Below, in pieces: positions 12,980 to 26,350 of a DNA stretch of 64,000 nt. Both the position numbers and the translations under genes were made by a program. The DNA comes from Tamarix chinensis (lineage: Eukaryota; Streptophyta; Magnoliopsida; Caryophyllales; Tamaricaceae): positions 12,856,455 to 12,920,454 of the forward strand of contig CM060175.1 in assembly GCA_030549775.1 (NCBI GenBank). The letters run 5' to 3'. How positions within the stretch are numbered: position 1 is the stretch's first letter; the number at the start of each line of letters is the position of its first letter. The notes beneath the pieces were generated by a model that worked only from the letters and a program-made list of their open reading frames with translations, did not search any database and was not told the DNA's origin.

Positions 12980-14070
12980 AGCTGGTGGAGATAGGCGGCA
13001 CCGGTGGTGGTTCACGGCGGCGGCGGCGGCGGCGGCCGGAAAAATAGAAGAAAAGAGGGAAAGATGGATGTTGGGCAAAAGATAGGGAGAATTGAGGTGA
13101 TAAAAGAGGTGTTTATTGTTTCCCAGGAGGAAAGGGACAAAATGATGGTGGTGGTGCAGCCAAAGGTGGCGGCGCACGGCGGCGAACGGTGGTTTAAGGC
13201 TTCGGGGTAAAAATTCTGGCGAAACGAGCAGCCAACTTTGTATGTTTATGGAGGCTCGTGCAAGAAGAATCGAGAGGTAAAAATGGTTTAGTTAATTAGA
13301 TGAACTTTCAGGGAAGAAAATGGAATGTTTCGGTGGCGTTGAAGTTGGCTAAAGGAGGCGAAAGAGGCGTCTAAAGTCTCGATGATGGCAACCCTCACTG
13401 AGGGTTTCAGGAAAGAAAAATCTTCCACAACTCCTACAATCAGGTATTTTATAGATGGTGGATGGGATAATAAGGTTTTGGGGGTCGGCAGGAAGGCATT
13501 AGATGCGAGAATTTGGGTGGCCGGTGGCAGAAAACGGTCGGGCATCGTTTGGTTTGCTTCGAATTTTCGCGAGGCTGGGGAGAAGAAACGGGCGAGAGAT
13601 AACGTCGAATAATTATTCCAATTTATTTCTGGAGTTAAGAGGAAGACAATGAGGCAAGAAACGACCGGTATTAATCATCGTATCCGGAGACACCATTGAT
13701 GGGTTGAGAGTTGCAGCAGCGTCGACGGAGGAGGAAGGAGGAAGAAATAAGAAGGAAAGGAGGCGGTCCAATCGGCCGGGAAAGAAAAGAAAAAGGGGAG
13801 AACCGGGCGGTCGGCTCGGGCTAAAGGCTAATTAAATGAAACGCGGAGTGTTAGTGAGGAAACACGAAAAACGCGGCACAGCGAGGGCGGTAAAGGACGT
13901 CGATCGCGCGGGCTGGGCCGCAGGGAAGGAAAAAGGAGAAATTTGGGCCGCAGGAGATGGCAGCCCAAATGGGGAAAAAGAGAGGAAAAAGAAAAAAGAA
14001 GAAAAAGAAAGAAAAAGAAAGGAAAAAGGAAGAAGGAAAAGGAAAAAGGAAAAAAGGAAAAGAGAAAAAT
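12980..14070. other. GC-rich patch and A/G-rich tract in solo LTR copy A
   Basis: A GC-rich island (GGCGGC runs near 13016-13036, then about 13200-13960) is followed by an almost pure A/G tract (13974-14070). Open frames on both strands here are low in complexity (Gly/Pro- or Lys/Glu-rich) and match nothing known to me. Equivalent islands sit at the same relative place in copies B (29690-30650) and C (19985-20300). It is probably part of the LTR's promoter/leader region rather than a gene. Confidence 0.5.
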
Positions 14071-14492
14071 AGTGGATTAAATTAATTAGGATATTTGGGT
14101 TATTTAAAAATAATAATATTTAAATAAAATAATATTTAAATTTCCTTTTTAGGCTAAATTAGGATTTTTAAAAGATTTACCATAAATTCCATTTTAATTA
14201 GCAAAACACCCAAATTTTCTTCCATTAAATTATTTATAAAATTAATATTAATTTGGTACTATTTTCTCCTTCTTATTTTAAATAAATAATTTATTTAGTA
14301 AATTCCCAAATTAAAATCTTTAATTAGTTAAAATACCCAAATTCCTCCTAAGAAAATAGTTATAAATTTATTCTTGATTTATCCTAATTAATTTCCTCTT
14401 ATTTTAATTAAAATAATTTACTTAATTAATTATTATTATCAAACCTCATTTAAATATACTATTTAAAATTAGGAATTTTTCGGGGCATTTCA

Positions 14493-14955
14493 ACCAAACC
14501 ATGTGTTAAATTTGAAGGTAGGTACACCAGTTATGTTATTACGGAATATTGATCCTTCAATTGGTTTATGCAATGGTACGAGGATGATCATCACACGGCT
14601 TGGATCACATGTCTTGGAATCAAGGATTTTAGGTGGAAATAATGCTGGTCATCGAGTATTATTACCAAGAATGTCTTTAACGCCATCTGACTCGAGATTG
14701 CCTTTCAAGTTTAATCGAAGACAATTTCCCATAATTGTATCATATGCCATGACAATCAACAAAAGTCAAGGTCAATATCTTAGTAATGTTGGTCTATTTA
14801 AAAAAAACAGTATTCTATCATATGGTCAATTATATGTTGCGGTTTCTCGAGTCACAAATCGTAGAAGTTTAAAAATTTTGATATGTCATGATGATGTTCA
14901 TCAAAGTAATACAACAACAAATGTTGTATTTAAGGAAGTGTTCGAAAAGATTTGA
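14493..14955 (+). pseudogene. Helitron Rep/helicase pseudogene, C-terminal part
   Basis: This is the continuation of the helicase after the LTR insertion. When the LTR and one copy of its 5-bp target duplication are ignored, the codons before 9756 run in frame into NHVLNLKVG here. Landmarks are GTPVMLLRNID, GLCNGTR, RRQFPI, the helicase motif MTINKSQGQ, and GQLYVAVSRV near the end, all standard for the PIF1-type C terminus. The frame ends at a TGA (14953-14955). This piece is open throughout, so the decay is concentrated upstream. Confidence 0.85.
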
Positions 14956-15088
14956 TCATGAAATTTTATCAGTTATGTATAAATACTTTATCACAAATAT
15001 TTAAAATTTGCATTGTATGTTCAAGTATTAGGTTAAATTTTTATTTCCAAATCAAAACATGTTTAATAGGCGTCATTTATTAATATCT

Positions 15089-15103
15089 CCGTGCATCGCA
15101 CGG
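15089..15103 (+). other. Helitron 3'-terminal hairpin
   Basis: CCGTGC-ATC-GCACGG is a perfect 6-bp GC-rich stem. Plant Helitrons end with such a hairpin some 10-12 nt before CTRR. Here ATAG lies at 15112-15115, one base off the consensus and at the expected distance, followed by T; CTAA at 15121-15124 fits the consensus but is further away. I prefer 15115 because LTR-like sequence follows directly. Confidence 0.7.
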
Positions 15104-15115
15104 GTGAAAATATAG

Positions 15116-16900
15116 TCTATCTAATGATAGAATCAAGGCTAAAAACTTATCCAAAAAAACCATGAAGTGGAAATTGAACAAAGACCTCGCTGAAAAAGTC
15201 AGTGAAAAACCTATAAAATCATCGTTGATAAATTGACAAAAAAATCTATGTTTTAAAATATCAATTAAACAACAGAAATATAAATAGTCATTTACAAAAA
15301 TATAAAAGTTTGCAATACAACTTTTCAAAACATAAAATATCTAAAACAATTATAAAAGTTCTCAAGGGATAAACTTTAAGTAACTCTAACTCTCAGCCCA
15401 AGCCAAAATCACAACAAAACTCAAGCTAGAATACCTGCACACAAGCACCTAAACAAGTGTAGCATCAATATGATGACGTATTGAGTAAATACATAATACA
15501 TAGAGATAGCATGCCCATCTAGATTCACATAAATTATGTAATTGATAAAATATGAATGACATGCTATAATATAGGATCATGGAAAATAGAATAATAAACT
15601 ATGTATAATAACAAGATTAGTAGGATAACATATAGTGGTATAAGAACATGATATAAAAGCAAGTCATGGATAACCATACTAACACAAAAATAAGAATGGC
15701 ATATGATGACATGAGTTTAGCACACATTATACGATTCATACTATTAATTTATCATGGTTTCACAGATAATTACCGAAAGAATCATCTTGTCCATAGCATG
15801 AATCATTCGGGTAACTAACACTTCATTTAAAATGTGAAAATGAAACCTAAAACCAATGTTACACAAGCATCTAGGGTGATCCTTGCTACAAGGTCTAAAG
15901 ACCCTATTAAATTGTCTCTTGTGCTATAAGAACATTTGGTACCTATTCTAAAGTACATATGGTATATGGATCCTTCTACTATTCTGGTCACCTTATCCTT
16001 GAATGTGTACATTTTCATGAGGATTGCAAGTCACCTATAAAGTAGATATGGGCCTAAATAACATTCAATCCATTAGCACTATATGAAGTAAACATTCGGT
16101 GGCCTAACCGAGGCAAACTGTATAGCTTTTTCTGCATGGGCTACAGGTGTGATCCTTTCTAAAAAGGCAAATGATCATACTAGTTTCAAATATATTTATA
16201 TATATTCACTTTGAATAACAGAATTTATAACTCTTTAAAATAATCTTTTCACCACTTCTCTTAGTCATTCATGCTCCATTTGGTAATAATTAGTATCACT
16301 AAAATAATAATAGAGAAGAATTCAAACATTCCACCGTACATTTATCATATCAAAACTTACATAAGAACATACTCAACGAAATTAAAATATCTAACATGCT
16401 TGAGAATTGATTAAACCATCACACATACTTAACCTACCAATCTCATGCCAAGGTTAAAGCCAATCGAACATCTCTATGCTCACACATCATATTATACATC
16501 ATACATCATGTCAGACTCCAAAAACCACAAAGGGATATTGATAATGGTCAAAACCATCCTATGCTTGCATTATACTCACCTTAATACCTCATGCTTGTAA
16601 CCTAGGAACAACAAAGTAATTGTTCAAGCACCAAACCATGTATTGAGGACAAATTAATTTACCTAGCTCATGGAGGACACATGATACATATAAAATCATG
16701 GTAGACCTTAGCGTACAATATTATGAATTCATGACATAACATTCATCACTCATTCATAAGATATCATTGTAAAACTCATATGATTTTATCATTTAAAAGA
16801 GAAAACATTCATACTAACACCAATTTTCTATCCTCTAGATGTATGAATGAGTTTACCTACTATCCCATACTTAAAAAAGGATGAAAGGATAAAAAAATTA
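15116..16900 (+). mobile_element. 5'-truncated LTR of the same family (copy D)
   Basis: It begins with '(tc)aaggctaaa' (about 15134), matching the 'gctaaggctaaa' word that lies about 140 bp inside the other copies. It continues with 'aactctcagccc' (15387), 'acctgcac' (about 15433) and a diverged version of the conserved hairpin block ending 'gtattgagtaaat' (about 15480), in the same order. The first part of the LTR is missing at the Helitron edge. The sequence is AT-rich and much decayed; the right end is not defined and the boundary with the satellite is approximate. No gene is present. Confidence 0.5.
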
Positions 16901-17480
16901 CTAGCTGTAAGAATCTACCAAATGTTACCCTAGATCACTGATGGAAAATGTAAAGACTATACTAGTAATGAATCAAAGGGAGGTATAAATATAAAAACAA
17001 GTATATTTTATCAAAAACAACTTAAGCAATTAGGGTTTGCAACATAAGACGTCACACCAATCAATTTAAGAGAATTGATCCAAAATGATAGAAAGATAAT
17101 TTAATTGATTTTAAATTACCCTGATAATCAACTAAGTAGAAGAACCCTAAATAGAACAATTTAGAAAACCAATTCGAATAATTAGAGTTTTTACCCCAAA
17201 ATACAAATTCGGATAACTCAAACCAATCAATCTAAATTGAAGCAGTTATACAACAATTAAGGTCATTTCAAACAATTATATTAAATCAATTCCAAAAGAA
17301 ACAAATATACAAACGATCGATTTCATAATTTCATTTTAAAAGTTAAGGGTTTAGGTCCAAAAATGCAATTTAGTCAAATCTTATTAATTTATTTAAAGTA
17401 AAGATTTAGAAATTCAATTAGGCCTATTTTATAACATATTGTATAATTAATTGATTAAAAACAATAAAGGAATGACTCAG
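16900..17480 (+). repeat. Left edge of satellite array: diverged units of about 150 bp
   Basis: Degenerate units start with 'attagggttt...' near 17031, 17180 and 17343. They contain 'caaatc(t)tatt', 'aacatattgtata' and 'attgattaaaaa', the same words in the same order as the 148-bp array at 60790-62930. The last unit is cut by solo LTR copy C and resumes at 21173 as 'tttaacacaattaggattttt', so these units and the 530-bp core were one array before the insertion. Confidence 0.6.
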
Positions 17481-20400
17481 TGTAACACCCCTATTTTTAC
17501 TGCTAAAAATTTTTGTTTTGCGAAAACGTTAATTACAAAATCAATGGGTGTTACCGCCACACTCAGTATAAGCCTAACATCCTCTACCATTCTTATACTA
17601 AGTGCTAAGGCTAAAATATTACTTTGCTTAAATAACATTAAAAAAAGGTAGGATAGAATTTCATTATAAATTATATTGTCCTAATAAATACAAAAAGATC
17701 AGGCAAAGAGTTGCAATATAACAAAAGGAAATAGTAGGGGATTTAAGAGTTCATAGAATATCCGGATCAAAAGAAGTTTGGGCGAACACCGGATAGTCCT
17801 AACTCTCAACCCTCTATTTGAAGTCGTCATACCCTACCCTCAAAATGATCCTGCAAGGTAAAGAATGCTCGTTGAATAGGCAGGGGACCATAAAACGGAA
17901 CCCATCAGTACTACGGTACTAAATAACCCTTTATACCAAACTAATATGAAAAACTAGCATGGAACATATGCAAGGCATACAACTAACAGGTATAAGACAT
18001 TTAAGTATTCATATGAGGATTGATATACAGTAATCATTTAGACGGTCGAATCCTATTAAAGCCACATACTATTCATTTTCATTTGTCTAAAACAACTGAA
18101 AGCTTACCAGACTAACATGCTAGAGATGCTCTCAGAAGTAATAATTAGAACCCAAACTCCAGCATAACAATTATAACATCCACAACATGACTCATGTTTC
18201 AGCATAATTCCAACCAAATTATAACATCACAGGTATATTAACAAGTAAGCTATAACAAAAAACCACAACATCAAATGTATACTTACATGTAGAATATGAT
18301 AAAATACATAACATCACATGTGTACTTACAGATACAGGATAATAAAATCTGTAATCTTACAGGTACACTTACAGGTACAGTAAATTAAAATACATAACAT
18401 CAACGGTATATTTACAGATATATTATAATAATATGCATAACATCACAGACATACTTTCAGACATAATAACCATACAGATAGGCCCGAAGGCTACCACCTA
18501 AACCACAAGTAGACGCAACAGCTACTACTCAAAACCACAGGTAGGCACAACGACCATTACCAAACCAATCCAATATCCAATAATAATCATTCCAATCAAA
18601 TCATATTATTTTCATTTTTATTTACTCGAGGGAAATAAAATAATAACCGGGAGACATAACAGTACATCGGTCATACTGACGCACAAGGCATCACGGTACC
18701 CTCCAACCATCCAACCCAGGGGCATAATAGCATTCTGGTCATACTAATGCACAAGGCACACGGTACCCTCCTCACCTCAGACACTTAATCCTTAAGTATC
18801 GATACCCCTTATAGGGCCCGTAGGTCACCTATAGAGTAGACTAGGGCCTTATTGGGGCACAATCGGCACACCAGAAACCCAAACAAATTGAGGACTCCTA
18901 CCTCGTCTCTAGGGTAGCTACCCCTAGAGAGAAATCATTCCCAAACTCAAGGTCTTCCACTTTATGTGTTAGTATTTTTATAAAGTGATCACAGATAACA
19001 CACATTACACATTTATTCTCATTTCCATACTTATTCATTTTTCCTTTATTTCCAATTATCCAAGTCAACTCTATGGTCAACAGTATAAAACAAATTCAAA
19101 GGTCAACCTACCAAAAGTATGAGGCTATCCTATGTCCAATTATTCACATTTGGGCGCACTAGGCTGAGAATGACTAAAATGCCCCTAAGGCCAATAATTA
19201 TCAGATTATCATTCATTTAAATACTAAATCCATTTTATTTATTAACTTGTCATGAAAAGGATAAAACAAAATAATCTAATTATTTATTATACAATTTAAA
19301 TTATCGATTATGACAAAAGACCATTTTGTCTTTACACAGGTTTCTGCATACAAAACCCTATCATATACTCTTGGAACGTACAAAATACATGATTGTATGA
19401 TCAACAACAAATAAAATATATTAAACATAATTTTCATGATAAATATCATAACATAAAAAAATGACTAAATTACCCCTAGGACACACATCCATAATAATTA
19501 TCCCATAATTATATCTAAGCATGCTCAACCTATTATTTTACACATAATTATCACACAAATTATACTCCCGTCATTAGAATCATTTTTAATCATACTTTTA
19601 TACCCAAAATATTTTATACTAGATAACATGCTCGTTTTTATCCGTTTTTATAATAATAATAATTTAAAAATAATTATATTGAAATAAATCATGCTTGACA
19701 TATTTTATACACCAAAAACCCTAATGTGCTATCACAAAGTATTTATCATTTTAGCAGTGTATAATGATTACCTGAATTCCCGCAACAATATAAAATTAGC
19801 GGTATCTACTAAAATTTATTAGGTCCTACTAATTAAACTTTCCTACCTAAAAATAATACCTCAAATATCAAATTAATATCTATCAGATAAAATAATAATT
19901 ATACCATAAAAGTATTTATTTTTCTAAAATTACCAAAATACCCTTACAATTAATATGGTACAAAAATTTTCTTAAAACACCACGCAACTCACGATGCATG
20001 CAGCGTGAGTCATGCACGAAGAAAGGGGGTCGACTACTGGTTGGGCGAGAGGGTTGGTCGGGCTGCGAGGCAGGGGAAGGAGAGGGCGGTAGAGGTGGTG
20101 GTCGGCGGAGCTGGTGATGGCTAGGTCGGGCAATGGTGGGGGCTGCCGGTTGGGCAATGGGATGGTGGAATGGTGGTCGGCTGGTTGGATTGGGGAGTTC
20201 AGGGTTCCGATGGTGGTGGTTGGTGCTGTAGGGAGGTGGTGGAGTGTATTTAGGTTTAATAAAGTTATAAAAACCAATCAATCAATCAAGGGATGGGGAA
20301 GGTGATGGTGTGCAGGTACAAGGTCAGCTTTAAGCACGGGGAATGTAAGTGAAGAAGGTTGAGTGGAAGAAAAGCCAAAGTGACACAACTAATATAGGTC

Positions 20401-21167
20401 GAAAGTGTATGAAAGTAACTTTAACTCAAAATTTGGTTTACTGAATAAGATAATGGTAAACTTGATACACAATATAATCATGGAAGTGTAAGGAAGTAAT
20501 TTCGTCCATGAACAGTAAGTTTAGGATTTATATATTATTTTTAGTGGTAGAAAGATCAATAAAGAGGATAAAATTAATAGAAATAGAAAATAAGCTCATA
20601 AAATTACGAAACGTTGTAAAAACTCTTAAAATAATATTTTAAACTCACATGTAAAATTTTATGAATTGAAAACAAGATTTGATATATAAAATATTGAAAT
20701 TACGGTTAATTAACAAGCTTATAAGGTAAATACTAATATAAATACCAAAACTATTCCTAAAATCACAAAACTTTTCAGATCATCTTAGTTGATCATTCAA
20801 AATCTAAATATAATTTTTCATAATTTTTAACACACATTTGATATAATGTTTAGCTAGCATATCTTAATTATATAGTGTGCGTACAAAATTCAAAAGGGAT
20901 AAAAAACGTAAATAAAACAAAACCAAAATTTTTATATTTACATTTAAAAATATTTACGACCTAAATAGAATTTTATAAGAATATTTTACAAGTTTTAACT
21001 TAAAAGTTCACATATATAAATAGTATTTTATATGCAAAGTACGCCTAGCCGTAAAATCACAATTACTACCGAATCACCCAAAACAATCTTTAGGCTATAA
21101 AATGTTTTACAATAATTTATGTAATTAATTACACACAATTAGAACTAGTTAAAAATGGGTTATTATA
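17481..21167 (+). mobile_element. Solo LTR, 3.7 kb (copy C), inserted in the satellite
   Basis: It starts TGTAACACCCC like copies A and B, and ends '...gggttattata', a decayed version of the family's 3' end. CTCAG is found on both sides (17476-17480 and 21168-21172; ACTCAG if six bases are counted). The internal order matches the other copies: 'gttaccgccacact' (17549), 'ctaaggctaaaa', a short hairpin (17906-17920), ACCA/CACA-rich repeats (about 18150-18560), a GC-rich patch (19985-20300) and an AT-rich tail. It has more substitutions and lacks the duplicated palindrome trios, so it looks older. Open frames in the GC patch are low-complexity and not genes. Confidence 0.7.
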
Positions 21168-21172
21168 CTCAG

Positions 21173-24100
21173 TTTAACACAATTAGGATTTTTGAGCTTA
21201 AAAAGCAAATTAGGTTAAATCTTGCTAAAATATTTAAACTAATGATTCAAAAACGAAATTAAACATATTATAATGCAAGTTATATAATAAAGTTAGTAAA
21301 ATAGCTCTTGGATCAACCTCGTTTAAATCTGTAAAAATTTTGACCTAAAAATTCAATGTCGACTAATTTTTCAAACTGACACTTCCAACGTAAAATTGAA
21401 TATATTTCAAAGCATATTGTATAATCAAGTTATAAAAAAAAACCTTAATCATATAAGATTGAACAATCTGGACATAACTGAATTAAAAAACAAAAACCTT
21501 GAAATCAACCAAATCAGCAACAAATAATCCAACCAAATTGCACACTAAACACATATAAGAAAATTCTAATAATTAATTTGGCCTAATCATAGCCAAGTGA
21601 CACAAAAAAATTATGAATTAGAAGGAGAAGTTCTAAAGTATACCAAACAAACTGGTGCAGGTAAGGATCGATGGAGTTTCATTGGAGGTCAAGGACCGCT
21701 CTCCGGTGGAGGTCAAGGATTTTTTAGCTTGAAAAGCAAATTAGGTTAAATCTTGCTAAAATATATAAATTGATGATTCAAAAACAAAATTAAACATATT
21801 ATAATGCAAATTATATAATAAAGTTAGTAAAATAACTCTTGGATCAACCTCGTTTAAATCTGCAAAAATTTTGACCTAAAAATTCAATGTCGACTAATTT
21901 TTCAAACAGACACTTCCAACGTAAAATTGAATATATTTCAAAGCATATTGTATAATCAAGTTATAAAAAAACCTTAATCATATAAGATTGAACAATCTAG
22001 ACATAACTGAATTAAAAAACAAAAACCTTGAAATCAATCAAATCAGCAACAAATAATCCAACCAAATTGCACACTAAACACATATAAGAAAATTCTAATA
22101 ATTAATTTGGCCTAATCATAGCCAAGTGACACAAAACAAATTATGAATTAGAAGGAGAAGTTCTAAAGTATACCAAACAAACTGGTGCAGGTAAGGATCA
22201 ATGGAGTTTCGTTGGAGGTCAAGGACCGCTCTTCGGTGGAGGTCAAGGATTTTTTAGCTTGAAAAGCAAATTAGGTTAAATCTTGCTAAAATATTTAAAC
22301 TGATGGTTCAAAAACAAAACTAAACATATTATAATGCAAATTATATAATAAAGTTAGTAAAATAACCCTTGGGTCAACCTCATTTAAATCTGCAAAAATT
22401 TTGACCTAAAAATTCAATGTCGACTAATTTTTCAAACAGACACTTCCAACGAAAAATTGAATATATTTCAAAGCATATTGTATAATCAAGTTATAAAAAA
22501 AACCTTAATCATATAAGATTGAATAATCTGGACATAACTGAATTAAAAAACAAAAACCTTGAAATCAACCAAATGAACAACAAATAATCCAACCAAATTG
22601 CACACTAAACACATATAAGAAAATTCTAATAATTAATTTAACCTAATCATAGCCAAGTGACACAAACAAAATTATGAATTAGAAGGAGAACTTCTAAAGT
22701 ATACCAAACAAACGGGCGCAGGTAAGGATCAATGGAGTTTCGTTGGAGGTCAGGACCGCTCTCCGGTGGAGGTCAAGGATTTTTTAGCTTGAAAAGCAAA
22801 TTAGGTTAAATCTTGCTAAAATATTTAAAATAATGATTCAAAAAAAATTAAACATATTATAATGCAAATTATATAATAAAGTTAGTAAAATAACTCTTGG
22901 ATCAGCCTCATTTAAATCTGCAAAAATTTTGACCTAAAATTTCAATGTCAAATAATTTTTCAAACTGACACTTCCAACGTAAAATTGAATATATTTGAAA
23001 GCATATTGTATAATCAAGTTATAAAAAAAAACTTAATCATATAAGATTGAACAATCTGGACATAACTGAATTAAAAAACAAAAACCTTGAAATCAACCAA
23101 ATCAGCAACAAATAATCCAACCAAATTGCACACTAAACACATATAAGAAAATTCTAATAATTAATTTGGCCTAATCATAGCCAAGTGACACAAAAAAAAT
23201 ATGAATTAGCAGGAGAAGTTCTAAAGTATACCAAACAAACTGGTGCAGGTAAGGATCGATGGAGTTTCATTGGAGGTTAAGGACCGCTCTTCGGTGGAGG
23301 TCAAGGATTTTTTAGCTTTAAAAGCAAATTAGGTTAAATCTTGCTAAAATATTTAAACTGATGATTCAAAAACAAAATTAAACATATTATAATGCAAATT
23401 ATATAATAAAGTTAGTAAAATAACTCTTGGATCAACCTCGTTTAAATCTGCAAAAATTTTGACCTAAAATTTCAATGTCGACTAATTTTTCAAACTAACA
23501 CTTCCAACGTAAAATTGAATATATTTCAAAGCATATTGTATAATCAAGTTATTAAAAAAACTTAATCATATAAGATTGAACAATCTGGACATAACTGAAT
23601 TAAAAAACAAAAACCTTGAAATCTACCAAATCAGCAACAAATAATCCAACCAAATTGCACACTAAACACATATAAGAAAATTCTAATAATTAATTTGGCC
23701 TAATCATAGCCAAGTGACACAAAAAAATTATGAATTAGAAGGAGAAGTTCTAAAGTATACCAAACAAACTGGTGCAGGTAAGGATCAATGGAGTTTCGTT
23801 GGAGGTCAAGGACCGCTCTTCGTTGGAGGTCAAGGACCGCTCTTCGGTGGAGGTCAAGGATTTTTTAGCTTGAAATGCAAATTAGGTTAAATCTTGCTAA
23901 AATATTTAAACTAATGGTTCAAAAACAAAATTAAACATATTATAATGCAAATTATATAATAAAGTTAGTAAAATAACCCTTGGATCAACCTCATTTAAAT
24001 CTGCAAAAATTTTGACCTAAAAATTCAATGTCGACTAATTTTTCAAACAGATACTTCCAACGTAAAATTGAATATATTTCAAAGCATATTGTATAATCAA

Positions 24101-26350
24101 ATTATAAAAAAAACCTTAATCATATAAGATTGAATAATCTTGACATAACTGAATTAAACAACAAAAACGTTGAAATCAACCAAATGAACAACAAATAATC
24201 CAACCAAATTGCACACTAAACACATATAAGAAAATTCTAATAATTAATTTGGCCTAATCATAGCCAAGTGACACAAACAAAATTATGAATTAGAAGGAGA
24301 AGTTCTAAAGTATACCAAACAAATGGGCGCAGGTAAGGATCAATGGAGTTTCGTTGGAGGTAAGGACCGCTCTCCGGTGGAGGTCAAGGATTTTTTAGCT
24401 TGAAAAGCAAATTAGGTTAAATCTTGCTAAAATATTTAAACTGATGGTTCAAAAACAAAATTAAACATATTATAATGCAAATTATATATAAAAGTTAGTA
24501 AAATAACTCTTGGATCAACTTTATTTAAATCTGCAAAAAATTTGACCTAAAATTTCAATGTCGACTAATTTTTCAAAAAACACTTCCAACGTAAAATTGA
24601 ATATATTTCAAAGCATATTGTATAATCAAGTTATAAAAAAAACTTAATCATATAAGATTGAACAATCTGGACATAATTGAATTAAAAAACAAAAACCTTG
24701 AAATCAACCAAATCAGCAACAAATAATCCAACCAAATTACACTTTAAACACATATAAGAAAATTCTAATAATTAATTTGGCCTAATCATAGCCAAGTGAC
24801 ACAAAAAAAATTATGAATTAGAAGGAGAAGTTCTAAAGTATACCAAACAAACTGGTGCAGGTAAGGATCAATGGAGTTTCGTTGGAGGTCAAGGACCGCT
24901 CTTCGGTGGAGGTCAAGGATTTTTTAGCTTGAAAAGCAACTTAGGTTAAATCTTGCTAAAATATTTAAACTGATGGTTCAAAAACAAAATTAAACATATT
25001 ATAATGCAAATTATATAATAAAGTTAGTAAAATAACTCTTGGATCAGCCTCGTTTAAATCTGCAAAAATTTTGACCTAAAAATTCAATGTCGACTAATTT
25101 TTCAAACAGACACTTCCAACGTAAAATTGAATATATTTCAAAGCATATTGTATAATCAAGTTATAAAAAAAACCTTAATCATATAAGATTGAACAATCTA
25201 GACATAACTGAATTAAAAAACAAAAACCTTGAAATCAACCAAATCTGCAACAAATAATCCAACCAAATTGCACACTAAACACATATAAGAAAATTCTAAT
25301 AATTAATTTGGCCTAATCATAGCCAAGTGACACAAAAAAAAATTATGAATTAGAAGGAGAATTTCTAAAGTATACCAAACAAACTTGTGCACGTAAGGAT
25401 CAATGGAGTTTCGTTGGAGGTCAAGGACCGCTCTTCGGTGGAGGTCAAGGATTTTTTAGCTTGAAAAGCAAATTAGGTTAAATCTTGCTAAAATATTTAA
25501 ACTGATGGTTCAAAAACAAAATTAAACATATTATAATGCAAATTATATAATAAAGTTAGTAAAATAACTCTTGGATCAACCTCTTTTAAATCTGCAAAAA
25601 TTTTGACCTAAAAATACAATGTCGACTAATTTTTCAAACAGACACTTCCAACGTAAAATTGAATATATTTCAAAGCATATTGTATAATCAAGTTATAAAA
25701 AAAACCTTAATCGTATAAGATTGAATAATCTGGACATAACTGAATTAAAAAACAAAAACCTTGAAATCAACCAAATGAACAACAAATAATCCAACCAAAT
25801 TGCACACTAAACACATATAAGAAAATTCTAATAATTAATTTGGCCTAATCATAGCCAAATGACACAAACAAAATTATGAATTAGAAGGAGAAGTTCTAAA
25901 GTATACCAAACAAACGGGCGCATGTAAGGATCAATGGAATTTCGTTGGAGGTCAGGACCGCTCTCCAGTGGAGGTCAAGGATTTTTTAGCTTGAAAAGCA
26001 TATTAGGTTAAATCTTGCTAAAGTATTTAAACTAATTATTCAAAAAAAAATTAAACATATTATAATGCAAATTATATAATAAAGTTAGTAAAATAACTCT
26101 TGGATCAGCCTCATTTAAATTTGCAAAAATTTTGACCTAAACATTCAATGTCGACTAATTTTTCAAACAGACACTTCCAACGTAAAATTGAATATATTTC
26201 AAAGCATATTGTATAATTAAGTTATAAATAAAAAACTTAATCATATAAGATTGAACAATCTGGACATAACTGAATTAAAAAAAACAAAAACCTTGAAATC
26301 AACCAAATCAACAACAAATAATCCAACCAAATTGCACACTAAACACATAT
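21173..26350 (+). repeat. Satellite of 530-bp monomers in a trimeric higher-order repeat
   Basis: Ten head-to-tail monomers start, using 'ggatttttt(t)agctt' as anchor, at about 21187, 21719, 22248, 22778, 23305, 23858, 24388, 24918, 25449 and 25979. Spacing is 527-532 bp, except monomer 5 (553), which carries a 24-bp internal duplication at 23797-23844. Every third monomer (3, 6, 9) shares variants absent from the others: 'aaatgaacaac' instead of 'aaatcagcaac', 'gattgaataatct' instead of 'gattgaacaatct', and 'gggcgca' instead of 'tggtgca'. This shows amplification as a trimer of about 1.59 kb. Each monomer is AT-rich apart from a 60-bp GC-richer box ('ggtgcaggtaaggatc...ggaggtcaagga'). No protein is encoded. 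Confidence 0.9.

Larger units (their letters stand above)
9757..14492 (+). mobile_element. Solo LTR, 4.7 kb (copy A), with 5-bp target duplication
   Basis: It starts TGTAACACCCC and ends GGGGCATTTCA, so it has TG...CA ends with a short imperfect inverted repeat. A perfect 5-bp duplication, ACCAA, flanks it (9752-9756 and 14493-14497). No second LTR, primer site or pol gene is present, so it is best read as a solo LTR left by LTR-LTR recombination. Internal order: a conserved 'taccgccacact' block, a conserved hairpin (10223-10239), two trios of a palindromic word (10455-10800), CCCTAA/ACCATA-rich DNA (10900-11950), AAT microsatellite, a GC-rich patch (12980-13960), a purine tract and AT-rich DNA. 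Copy B (26351-31080) has the same order. The lineage is probably Ty3/gypsy, judged only from ends and size. Confidence 0.8.
4950..15115 (+). mobile_element. Degenerate autonomous-type Helitron, interrupted by a solo LTR
   Basis: Helitrons are rolling-circle DNA transposons encoding one Rep/helicase protein. Evidence here: a Rep (HUH nuclease) plus PIF1-type helicase reading frame in decayed pieces from 5710 to 14955, and 134 bp downstream a perfect GC-rich hairpin (15089-15103) close to an ATAG/CTAA ending, the family's typical 3' terminus. The 5' terminus (TC...) was not found; it may lie within the AT-rich repeats to the left or outside the window, so the start given is only where helicase-like leader exons begin. 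A solo LTR occupies 9757-14492. To the right, the hairpin abuts a 5'-truncated LTR of the same family, suggesting the Helitron jumped into that LTR. Confidence 0.75.

Noticed and set aside
13836..14072. 78-codon Lys/Glu-rich frame
   Set aside because: It runs through the A/G tract of the solo LTR; no start context, no conserved motif.
21173..26350. CRISPR-like array or gene family
   Set aside because: The units are 530 bp, contiguous and without spacers, in a plant nuclear context; this is satellite DNA.
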